DNA of 15,343 nt, from contig DSDB01000227.1 of assembly GCA_011057845.1 (NCBI GenBank), forward strand, positions 1-15,343, read 5' to 3'. Under the pieces are notes generated by a model, which was not told the origin of the DNA, made no database searches, and saw only the letters and a program-made list of their open reading frames with translations. The stretch comes from Phycisphaerales bacterium. GTDB taxonomy: Bacteria; Planctomycetota; Phycisphaerae; Sedimentisphaerales; Anaerobacaceae. Numbering within the stretch: position 1 is the stretch's first letter; each line of letters begins with the position of its first letter. Positions 1 to 6,479 of this stretch are shown here, one piece after another. The position numbers were made by a program, and so were the translations under genes.

Positions 1-650
1 TCATCGACGGCAAGGCGATCCTTGTCAGCGAGGTGTATTGCGACGGCCTCGGTGCGTGCCTGGGACATTGCCCGCGCAACGCGATCACCATTGAGCAGCG
101 GGAAGCCGCGGCTTTCGATGAACGCGCGACGGCGGAGCATCTTTCCGGCCGCAAGACCGCTCCGGAAGCGGCGGTTTCCGTCTGTCCTGGTCTGGCGTCT
201 ATGATGCTCGGCCCGGCGCCGGGACCGGCGGCCGACGGCGACCCGCTCGCGGCCTCGCGGCTTGGCCACTGGCCGGTGCAGTTGAAGCTCGTCCCCACGA
301 CGGCTCCGTACTTTGCGGACGCGGACCTGCTGCTGGCGGCGGACTGTGTGCCGTTTGTCGTGGGGGACTTTCACCGGCGATTCCTCAACGGGCGAAGCGT
401 CGTTGTCGGCTGTCCCAAGCTCGACGACGCCGACTTCTACGTGGAGAAGCTGGCGTCGATCCTGGCGGGCAACACGATAAAGAGCCTCACCGTGGTCCAC
501 ATGCAGGTGCCGTGCTGCTCCGGCCTGACCCGGCTGGCCCGCCGGGCCGTCGCCGAGGCATCGCGCCCGGCGCGCTTTGACGATGTGACGATCAGTCTGC
601 GGGGCGAAGTGCTCGGCTGGGAGACCGTTGACGTGACGCCGCAGATATAG
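1..650 (+). CDS. 4Fe-4S ferredoxin-like protein, 3' part (5' end outside window)
   Basis: The reading frame is open through the left edge, so this is the C-terminal part of a longer protein. GTG at position 33 is an internal valine codon, not a credible start. The visible part opens with a ferredoxin cluster motif, CDGLGACLGHCP, at nt 39-74. Its spacing is C-x5-C-x3-CP; aligned to the usual CxxCxxCxxxCP, the second cysteine is leucine. About 150 residues follow with further cysteines (VCPG, GCPKLDD, VPCCSG), resembling the extra domain of bacterial 4Fe-4S dicluster proteins whose N-terminus holds a second, canonical cluster. Known for the family: iron-sulfur electron transfer, physiological partner unclear. 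The stop lies 8 bp before the permease gene, so the two are probably co-transcribed. The family call is good; the specific role is unknown. Confidence 0.8.
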   Translation, partial: IDGKAILVSEVYCDGLGACLGHCPRNAITIEQREAAAFDERATAEHLSGRKTAPEAAVSVCPGLASMMLGPAPGPAADGDPLAASRLGHWPVQLKLVPTTAPYFADADLLLAADCVPFVVGDFHRRFLNGRSVVVGCPKLDDADFYVEKLASILAGNTIKSLTVVHMQVPCCSGLTRLARRAVAEASRPARFDDVTISLRGEVLGWETVDVTPQI

Positions 651-658
651 GCGCGGCC

Positions 659-1723
659 ATGACGGCATACGTGAAATCCATCGCGGCGGAATTCTGGGCG
701 ACACTCCTTGAGATGTCACCCTATCTGCTTTTCGGCTTTGTTGTCGCGGGACTGCTGAGCATGTTCGTGTCGCAGCGGCTCGTGGAAAAGCACCTGAGTG
801 GCGCCGGGCTGTGGCCTTTGCTCAAGGCGTCGCTGCTGGGTGTTCCCCTGCCGCTGTGCTCCTGCGGCGTCATACCGGTGTCGATGTCCCTGTATAAGCA
901 CGGCGCCGGCCGGGGGGCGACCATTGCGTTCCTTCTGTCCACTCCGCAAACGGGTGTCGACAGCATCTTCGTGACGTACAGTCTGTTGGGGCCGGTCTTC
1001 GCCGTTTTCCGTCCAGTGGCGGCGCTCATCACGGGATTGGTGGGCGGAGCGCTCATTAACGTGTGCGATGCGCCCGGGGCCGGGCCTCCCGAACAGGCCC
1101 CCTGCGAGCAGTTGTGTTGCCGGCGGGACGGGCCGCGGCAACGGGTCGCCGGCGGCCTGAAATACGCTTTTATGACGTTGCCACGGGACATCGGCCCTGC
1201 GATGTTCGTGGGCCTGATGATTGCGGCCGTGATTTCGGCGATGGTGCCGGAGGGATACTTCGCCGGGCTTATCGGAACCGGCCTGGGGGCGATGCTGGTG
1301 ATGATGGCGCTGGGCATCCCGGTCTACGTTTGTGCGACGGCCTCCGTGCCGATCGCGGCGGCGATGATCATGAAAGGCGTGACGCCGGGCGCCGCCCTGG
1401 TGTTTCTGATGACGGGGCCGGCGACGAACGCGGCATCGTTCACGACGATATGGCGGGTGCTGGGGCGGCGTACGGCATTGCTTTATCTCGGGTCGGTGGC
1501 CGGTTGCGCACTGGCGGCGGGCTGGGCGTTGGATTTTGTGGCTGCGGGCGTAAGGGTGGAAGTGGTAGGTTGTGCGGAGGTTATGCTTCCGCCCGCGGTG
1601 AAGTACGCCAGTGCGGCAGTTTTGGCGGCCATTCTGGCCGTGGCCCAATGGGGGCGGCTTAGACGTCGGGAGGGTCATACGGCGGATCCAGACAGGGCGG
1701 CAGGGGGGCCTGTAAGCCAATAG
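659..1723 (+). CDS. SO_0444/YraQ-type permease, putative Cu/Zn efflux transporter
   Basis: A 354-aa polytopic inner-membrane protein. The strongest marker is PLPLCSCG at residues 63-70 (Cys67, Cys69), typical of the UPF0718/YraQ permease superfamily and of the subgroup named SO_0444 family Cu/Zn efflux transporter. The second half repeats the pattern with GIPVYVCATASVPIAA (Cys225), so the protein looks like an internal duplication of two membrane halves. The central loop is cysteine-rich (Cys136, Cys149, Cys153, Cys154) and is a plausible metal-binding segment. ATG 659 has no clear Shine-Dalgarno sequence; translation may be coupled to the ferredoxin gene ending 8 bp upstream. The Cu/Zn substrate comes from the family name and is not shown by the sequence. 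The last 25 or so residues are polar and probably cytoplasmic. Confidence 0.85.
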   Translation: MTAYVKSIAAEFWATLLEMSPYLLFGFVVAGLLSMFVSQRLVEKHLSGAGLWPLLKASLLGVPLPLCSCGVIPVSMSLYKHGAGRGATIAFLLSTPQTGVDSIFVTYSLLGPVFAVFRPVAALITGLVGGALINVCDAPGAGPPEQAPCEQLCCRRDGPRQRVAGGLKYAFMTLPRDIGPAMFVGLMIAAVISAMVPEGYFAGLIGTGLGAMLVMMALGIPVYVCATASVPIAAAMIMKGVTPGAALVFLMTGPATNAASFTTIWRVLGRRTALLYLGSVAGCALAAGWALDFVAAGVRVEVVGCAEVMLPPAVKYASAAVLAAILAVAQWGRLRRREGHTADPDRAAGGPVSQ

Positions 1724-1955
1724 AGCGTGAGGTAAAGGCGAGTGGCTCGGCCGTGAGGAGCCGGGAATTTTCTCGTGCGCATTGTTTTTTTTCCGGATTT
1801 CGGAGGGTTTGGCCTGTATCGACTGCAACGGTTAGACGGGCTGGGCCGGTGGCAAGAAGCAGGCTGCTGCGTAAGCGGAGGCTGCAGGGCGGGATGCTAG
1901 CCGGCTGCGGCAAAGGGCCAATCTCGGTTTTCAGTAGTGAGACAGGTGTTTTGGG
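1724..1955. other. intergenic region upstream of the exopolysaccharide promoter
   Basis: No convincing gene on either strand. Short open frames here are Arg- and Pro-rich and lack ribosome binding sites. A T8 tract at 1785-1792 may mark the end of the permease transcript, but the only preceding hairpin is weak: 1752-1757 with 1772-1777, six pairs including two G-U, loop of 14 nt. I therefore do not call a terminator. Confidence 0.5.
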
Positions 1956-1984
1956 TTGACTGGCGAATCCCTTGCTGCTATATT
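1956..1984 (+). promoter_or_regulatory. sigma70-type promoter of the exopolysaccharide operon, extended -10
   Basis: TTGACT (1956-1961) and TATATT (1979-1984) are separated by 17 bp. TGC directly precedes the -10 hexamer, giving an extended -10 element. The predicted transcription start is near 1991. This is by far the best promoter match in the non-coding DNA and it points at the export lipoprotein gene starting at 2381. Functional use is inferred; the motif match is direct. Confidence 0.7.
1960..1976 (+). promoter_or_regulatory. sigma54-like -24/-12 element inside the sigma70 spacer
   Basis: CTGGCGAATCCCTTGCT places GG (1962-1963) exactly 10 nt before GC (1974-1975), the required sigma54 spacing, with matches to the consensus TGGC and TTGCT cores. 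The positions after TGGC (GA instead of AC) do not match. Exosortase-linked exopolysaccharide loci in other phyla are often under the sigma54-dependent PrsK/PrsR system, which makes the match suggestive. It may still be coincidental in such a short stretch. Confidence 0.35.
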
Positions 1985-1990
1985 AAGAAG

Positions 1991-2380
1991 CACTGGTTTA
2001 TCGGCCGCTGAGTATCCGCCACGCGACGGACTTCTTTATCAGTGGTGCTAGTGGCCGTTTACCGAAGACAATCGCCAAGGAGGAGCGGCCTGGGTTTGGT
2101 TCCAACGAATGGGCTGCGCCGTCTTTCGCGCAATGGTCTGCGGCGCAGGTTTCGCGGACCTCAAACGATCCGCTGCCCCAACGGGCCGGCGAGCACTTCA
2201 CCAGGCACTTCGTGCAGGACGCACCCGGATCACGGATTTCAGTGGGTTATTTTTGGTTTTTTCGGCGGGCAAAAAGTTAAGCGGCCCAATAGGTGAACCG
2301 ATAAATCCCATCGTGCAACAGTCCATTTGCGTGAAATTTCCGAATGTAAGGCTCGGTGTTCTTTTTTGGGAAGAAGCAAT
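1991..2380 (+). other. long 5' leader of the exopolysaccharide operon
   Basis: About 390 nt lie between the predicted start of transcription and the first start codon, with no convincing gene. The stretch contains a perfect 8-bp inverted repeat, CTGCGCCG (2114-2121) and CGGCGCAG (2141-2148), with a 19-nt loop. A small GCAC-TTC-GTGC hairpin lies downstream, near 2200-2215. T-rich runs follow around 2248-2268. I compared it by eye with the cyclic di-GMP riboswitch consensus and saw no good match. Leader-based control is possible but unproven. Confidence 0.4.
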
Positions 2381-4549
2381 ATGAAAAGCACACAGATCAG
2401 AATCGTGGTCGTGGTGGCAGCCGTCTTGTCCGTGGGTTTCAGCGGTTGCGGGAACAAGTTCTTTGATCCGACCCAGGTGGGGCGGTTCCGCCCGGTCCCG
2501 GCCGTGAACGTCATTCTCGACTCGTTGGGAGTGGCGGAAGAGACGCCGGTGGCGTGGGAAAGCGCCGAGGAACCGCGCCCGAGTGACGTCGTGGCGATGG
2601 ATCGCGACTATGTCTTCCGCGGCGGCGACGTCGTGCGCGTGTCGATCTACGAACTGTACACGCCCGGCGTGGCGATGGTCAACGACTATGTCGTGACCGA
2701 GACAGGCAGGCTTTCCATTCCTGACGTTGGCGTCGTACAGGCGGCGGGATTGACCGAGACGCAACTCGAGGAGGAGATTCGCCAGATACTGTCCCCCAGT
2801 ATCCTGAAGGATCCGTCCGTCGTAGCGACGCTGATGCAATCGCAGCAGCGAACGTTCTCCGTCCTGGGTGACGGCGTTCCGGCTCCCGGCCGGTATATGA
2901 TCCCGCGGTACGATTTCCGGCTGGCCGATGCACTGGCGACGGCGGGCGGACCGGCGCAGTTCAACGTCAGCTACATCTACGTCGCGAGGAAGAAGCAGAG
3001 CGAGTACCGCGGGCCGAAGGCGTCCGTTGAGACGGCGACGCCCGGCATGAGAATGGCCGAGCCCGGCGGCGTGAAGATTGAGGTTACGGAGCCCAACACC
3101 GAACCGTGGACCTTGCCAGGTCCGGGCGGCGAGCCTGAGATCGTGCAGCCAACGTTGCCTGCGCTTCCGGCGCCGCCGGCGAACGACAGGGACATCGAGT
3201 TGCCCGAGATTACCGTGCCCCTGGAGACGGAGCCGGCGCTGCCGCAGATGGATCGGATTGACCGCCGGCTCGAGAGCGAGCGGGAGATGCTCGACCTGCT
3301 GACGCCCCGTGCGCAGGGGCGGTGGCCCGCCAGTGGCGTGGTATTAGCGACGGCGGAGATGATCGGCGAGGATGAGTTGGGAGGGTTGTTTGTCCCGGAG
3401 GCATTGCAGGACGCGCCCGCGCCCGGCAAGGGTCAGGAGAACGGTTCGACCGACCTGACGCAACGCTGGCCTGAGGTCAGTCGTACGGTTCGCGCGAAGA
3501 GGAGCGATGACGCCGCGCCGTCCGATTCACTGGACGAGCGGCTGCCGCAGATAGGCATTGAAGATCTCCTTGAGCCGGAGAGTAAGCCGACGGGTCTTGG
3601 CGATACGGCCGGACAAGGCAGCGGGCCGGTGCGGTGGGTATATAAGGATGGTAAGTGGATTCCGATGCAGGATACGGCGCCGGCAGCACCGGTTGTTGCA
3701 CCGCAGCCGACGACGACTCCCGCTCCTGTTCCACAGGCTGCGCCTGCAGGCGGCGAAATTGATCTGGATGCGTTGATCAAGGGGCTTCAGGATGGTGCGG
3801 CGACCCCTGAGCCGATGCCTGTTGTCGAGCGCGAGGTGGGCCCTGGCCCGGTAGCCATTGAGCCGATTCTTCCGGAGGTAGGTGTCGATGAGACCATGGG
3901 CGATACGGGTGGGCAGATTGAATGGGTATTCAAGGACGGCAAGTGGGTTCCCGTACAGGTGGGAGCCGCGGCCCCGAAGCCGATGATCCGAGTTGAGCCG
4001 CGGGGACCCGTCTCACCGCTGCAGGATACCGTGGTCTTGGCTGAGGACGAATGGAGCCAGGCAGTGCAGTACAGGCTGATCCGAATCCCCGCCGACAAGC
4101 TGCTGGCCGGCGACCCTCGCTACAATGTCGTCATTCAGCCCGGGGATTCGATTCACGTGCCGGTGGATATCATCGGCGAGTGCCTGGTCATGGGCAATGT
4201 GAATCGGCAGGGCTACATCAACATCACCGGTCGTCCGATGACCCTGAAGATGGCCGTTGCGGCGGCAGGGGGGCTTGGACCGCTGGCTTGGCCGAAGCGC
4301 TGTGAAGTCATTCGCCGCATCGGCGAGAAGAAAGAGGAGATCGTCCTGGTCGATCTGGACAAGATCGCCAAGGGCGAACAGCCGGACTTCTTCATTAAGC
4401 CGAACGATCTGATTAACGTCGGGACCGACCCGAGTTCACGATGGCGTTTCGTGCTGCGTAACTCGTTCCGCGCAACCTATGGCTTTGGTTTTCTGTATGA
4501 CCGCAATTTCGCAGACCGGGATTTCGGGAACGACCCGCTGCCGTTCTAA
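2381..4549 (+). CDS. polysaccharide export outer-membrane lipoprotein, SLBB domains, Wza-like
   Basis: A 722-aa protein predicted to form the outer-membrane exit for a polysaccharide. ATG 2381 is chosen because it starts a lipoprotein signal peptide (MKST, hydrophobic core, lipobox FSGC, Cys23); the in-frame upstream ATG at 2327 would bury this signal. Domains: polysaccharide export N-terminal domain at about 74-145; start of the first SLBB domain at about 155-206; a Pro/Glu-rich insertion at about 207-556; the remainder of that domain ending in QPGDSIHVP; second SLBB domain at about 595-690; and a tail rich in Arg, Phe and Asp. The insertion carries two copies of a WxxKDGKW motif 100 residues apart. 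Typical Wza/Wza-like proteins are about 250-400 aa, so this is nearly doubled by the insertion. It is first in the operon; the exosortase gene starts 8 bp after its stop. Confidence 0.88.
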   Translation: MKSTQIRIVVVVAAVLSVGFSGCGNKFFDPTQVGRFRPVPAVNVILDSLGVAEETPVAWESAEEPRPSDVVAMDRDYVFRGGDVVRVSIYELYTPGVAMVNDYVVTETGRLSIPDVGVVQAAGLTETQLEEEIRQILSPSILKDPSVVATLMQSQQRTFSVLGDGVPAPGRYMIPRYDFRLADALATAGGPAQFNVSYIYVARKKQSEYRGPKASVETATPGMRMAEPGGVKIEVTEPNTEPWTLPGPGGEPEIVQPTLPALPAPPANDRDIELPEITVPLETEPALPQMDRIDRRLESEREMLDLLTPRAQGRWPASGVVLATAEMIGEDELGGLFVPEALQDAPAPGKGQENGSTDLTQRWPEVSRTVRAKRSDDAAPSDSLDERLPQIGIEDLLEPESKPTGLGDTAGQGSGPVRWVYKDGKWIPMQDTAPAAPVVAPQPTTTPAPVPQAAPAGGEIDLDALIKGLQDGAATPEPMPVVEREVGPGPVAIEPILPEVGVDETMGDTGGQIEWVFKDGKWVPVQVGAAAPKPMIRVEPRGPVSPLQDTVVLAEDEWSQAVQYRLIRIPADKLLAGDPRYNVVIQPGDSIHVPVDIIGECLVMGNVNRQGYINITGRPMTLKMAVAAAGGLGPLAWPKRCEVIRRIGEKKEEIVLVDLDKIAKGEQPDFFIKPNDLINVGTDPSSRWRFVLRNSFRATYGFGFLYDRNFADRDFGNDPLPF
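3599..3958 (+). repeat. internal coding repeat: GDTxGQ...WxxKDGKWxPxQ, two copies
   Basis: Copy 1 spans 3599-3670 (residues 407-430) and copy 2 spans 3899-3958 (residues 507-526), with starts exactly 300 nt apart. Both begin GDT[AG]GQ, then have W-V-[YF]-K-D-G-K-W-[IV]-P-[MV]-Q. Copy 1 has three extra residues (GSG-type) before the tryptophan motif. The flanking linker is low-complexity and Pro/Glu/Ala-rich, so the conserved motif stands out as a likely small binding or folding unit. Confidence 0.7.
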
Positions 4550-4557
4550 GGTGGCGG

Positions 4558-5598
4558 ATGAACCTCGCCGGGTGCGAATCCGTAATAAAAACTTGTGCCT
4601 TACAACAGTGGCGTCCGATAGTGCGTATGTCCGAGACCGCGATGCTAACAGCCGATACCGAACGACCGGGCGAGCCCGGCGGGGCTCCGCTGTGGCGGGA
4701 TTTGCCGACGCATGTCTGGGTCAAGGTGCTGTTGCTGTCGGCGCTATGGTGGTGGCTGTTTCGTGGCGATCTGGGCGCGCTGGTCGATACCTGGGCCAAC
4801 GATAACAGCTGGAGCCACGGGTTTTTGATTCCGCTGTTCAGTCTGTATCTGCTGAATCAGCACAAACGAGAGATTCTGGCATTAAGGGCCAGACCGAATT
4901 ACCTCGGTCTGGTCTTTCTACTGGGCTGTATCCTGATCTACATGTTCAACGTGATCAGTCCGTCCGGTTATGCGTATTTCCGGCAGCTGGCCATGATCGC
5001 GGCAATCGGGTCGATGATCCTGCTGCTTGGTGGGTGGCGCTTTATTCGCCTGACCTGGTTGCCGGTGGTGTTTCTGCTGTTTGCGGTCCCCATTCCGCAG
5101 CGGTACTATTTCGCGTTGACCTCGCCGATGCGGCAGTGGGCCGCCTTTGTGTCGGCGCATATACTAAACGTTGTGCCGGGCATTGAGACATCGCTGCGGG
5201 GCGTGGTCATCGCCATCTACCAGGATGGGAAGTTTATCCCGCCGGAGCTCAACGTGGCCGAGGCGTGCAGCGGGATGCGGCTGCTGATGGCGTTTGTCGC
5301 ACTGGGCGTGGCCATGGCGTACCTCCACTACCGGCCGCTCTGGCATCGGCTGGTGCTTCTGGCCAGCACGGTTCCGATTGCGATCTTCTGTAACATGGTC
5401 CGTGTCACTAGTACGGGCTTCATTCATACGTTTATTCACCCGAAGTACACACAGGGTGTGTACCATGACATGCTGGGCATCGCGATGTTGCCCCTGGCCT
5501 TTGCCATGTACGGCGGGCTGGCATGGTTCATGTCGGGCCTTTTTGTGGAAGATACGGAGATCGTTCCGGACATCATCGTACGGAAGCGCGACGTGTAA
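4558..5598 (+). CDS. exosortase/archaeosortase-family transpeptidase
   Basis: A 346-aa integral membrane protein with about eight hydrophobic segments. The family catalytic triad is visible: Cys237 in EACSGMRLL, Arg282 in NMVRV and His303 in VYHDMLG. The N-terminal NSWSHGFLIP segment also fits the family. Exosortases cleave C-terminal sorting signals (such as PEP-CTERM) on exported proteins, and usually sit in exopolysaccharide loci, as here. The stop overlaps the next ATG by one base (TAATG), indicating translational coupling with the EpsI gene. Start choice: ATG 4558 has AGGTGG at 4549-4554, only 3 nt away; ATG 4627 would remove 23 atypical residues (two cysteines) but lacks a clear ribosome binding site. 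The subclass cannot be assigned by eye, and no substrate protein is visible nearby. Confidence 0.9.
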   Translation: MNLAGCESVIKTCALQQWRPIVRMSETAMLTADTERPGEPGGAPLWRDLPTHVWVKVLLLSALWWWLFRGDLGALVDTWANDNSWSHGFLIPLFSLYLLNQHKREILALRARPNYLGLVFLLGCILIYMFNVISPSGYAYFRQLAMIAAIGSMILLLGGWRFIRLTWLPVVFLLFAVPIPQRYYFALTSPMRQWAAFVSAHILNVVPGIETSLRGVVIAIYQDGKFIPPELNVAEACSGMRLLMAFVALGVAMAYLHYRPLWHRLVLLASTVPIAIFCNMVRVTSTGFIHTFIHPKYTQGVYHDMLGIAMLPLAFAMYGGLAWFMSGLFVEDTEIVPDIIVRKRDV

Positions 5599-6371
5599 TG
5601 GACGGCAAGAAATGCGATACACGGGCGTTCTCACAGCCGGCTTTTGTCCTGTGCGTTCTGCTGTTGGCGGCGGCCGCGGGTACGAAGGGCCTGTGGGGGC
5701 CCATTGCGAAAAAGGAGCCATTGCCCCTTCGCAAGCCGCTTTCGCAGCTCGACGACAACGGCGTCGCCCCTTACGACATCGTCAGTAAGAAACTGATTGG
5801 CAACGAAGAGATACTCAAAGAACTCGGCACCGAGGACTACATTCAGTGGGTCTTTGAGGACCCGCGTGAATCGCTGTTGAGTCCCGTTCGCCGAATGATG
5901 CTCTTTATTACATATTATGCCTTGCCCGACCGGGTGCCGCATGTTCCTGAAGAGTGCTATACGGGCGGCGGCTATCAGCGGCTGGGAACGGATTCGGTGG
6001 TGTTCGACGTGAACGCCCCGGACATGACGGCGAAGGTGGCCGGCAAATATCTGCTGTTCGGCAGTTCAGCGGCAGGCAAATGGCTGACGGACGATTCGTT
6101 TCCCGTCGTGTACTTCTTCAGGGTCAATGGAGAATATGCGGACGACCGCGACAGTGCACGGATTGCGTTGAACAGGAATCTGTTCGGCCGTGCCTCCTAC
6201 TTCTCCAAGGTGGAAATTGTCTTCAACCACACCTCGCCGGCCCCGGACAAGGACATGGCGACCCGGGCGGCAAGCCGTTTGCTGTCCGTGGTGCTTCCCA
6301 TTCTCGAAAGGGAACACTGGCCGGTATGGGAAGGGCGAACGACTCGGGCGTCGAAACAGCCCGCGGAGTAG
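5598..6371 (+). CDS. EpsI-family exosortase-associated protein
   Basis: A 257-aa protein. Start ATG 5598 overlaps the exosortase stop by one base; an in-frame upstream ATG at 5523 lies inside the exosortase gene and gives no signal sequence at the N-terminus. A single hydrophobic anchor covers about residues 14-29, and the rest should be periplasmic. The EpsI signature is present: a YY pair followed by HVPEECYTGGGY at 115-126 (His115, Cys120, GGG), matching the H-x-P-x-x-C-x-x-G-x-G-W/Y pattern of the family. In many proteobacterial loci this domain is fused to the exosortase or encoded next to it; its biochemical role is unresolved, with a part in exopolysaccharide formation or sorting suggested. 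Here it is separate and tightly coupled to its partner. Confidence 0.85.
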   Translation: MDGKKCDTRAFSQPAFVLCVLLLAAAAGTKGLWGPIAKKEPLPLRKPLSQLDDNGVAPYDIVSKKLIGNEEILKELGTEDYIQWVFEDPRESLLSPVRRMMLFITYYALPDRVPHVPEECYTGGGYQRLGTDSVVFDVNAPDMTAKVAGKYLLFGSSAAGKWLTDDSFPVVYFFRVNGEYADDRDSARIALNRNLFGRASYFSKVEIVFNHTSPAPDKDMATRAASRLLSVVLPILEREHWPVWEGRTTRASKQPAE

Positions 6372-6479
6372 GGATGCGTTGAGCCGCCCGGTTGTGCGGG
6401 CCGGCACGCAAAGGATGCATGTGACGATGCGATTTTAACGGATACGGCATCGTTGAAGTGAAGGAAAGTTTGGGGTCCT
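6372..6479 (+). other. short gap with inverted repeat before the TPR gene
   Basis: Contains a perfect 7-bp inverted repeat, ACGATGC (6424-6430) and GCATCGT (6447-6453), with a 16-nt loop, just ahead of a purine-rich AAGGAAAG (6461-6468) and GGGG (6472-6475) that could serve as the ribosome binding site for ATG 6480. No T-tract follows, so it is not an intrinsic terminator. No confident promoter is seen. Confidence 0.4.

Noticed and set aside
1743..1792. Possible terminator after the permease gene (GGCTC/GAGCC hairpin and T8 tract)
   Set aside because: The 5-bp stem ends 22 nt before the T-tract, and the closer alternative stem has two G-U pairs and a 14-nt loop.
716..1828. 370-aa open frame on the - strand opposite the permease
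   Set aside because: Translation is Arg/His/Pro/Gln-rich without domains, typical of the antisense of a GC-rich gene; the + strand frame has clear family motifs.
1753..2296. Small + strand open frames (68 and 84 aa) in the gap before the export gene
   Set aside because: Arg-rich composition, no ribosome binding site, no recognisable motif or sorting signal; one runs across the promoter.
2198..2839. 213-aa open frame on the - strand across the leader and the export gene start
   Set aside because: His/Arg-rich, no domains, and overlaps the signal peptide and export domain of a well-supported gene.
6401..6419. CGGCAC...TGCA resembling a sigma54 promoter before the TPR gene
   Set aside because: GG and GC are 12 nt apart instead of 10, and the TT before GC is missing.
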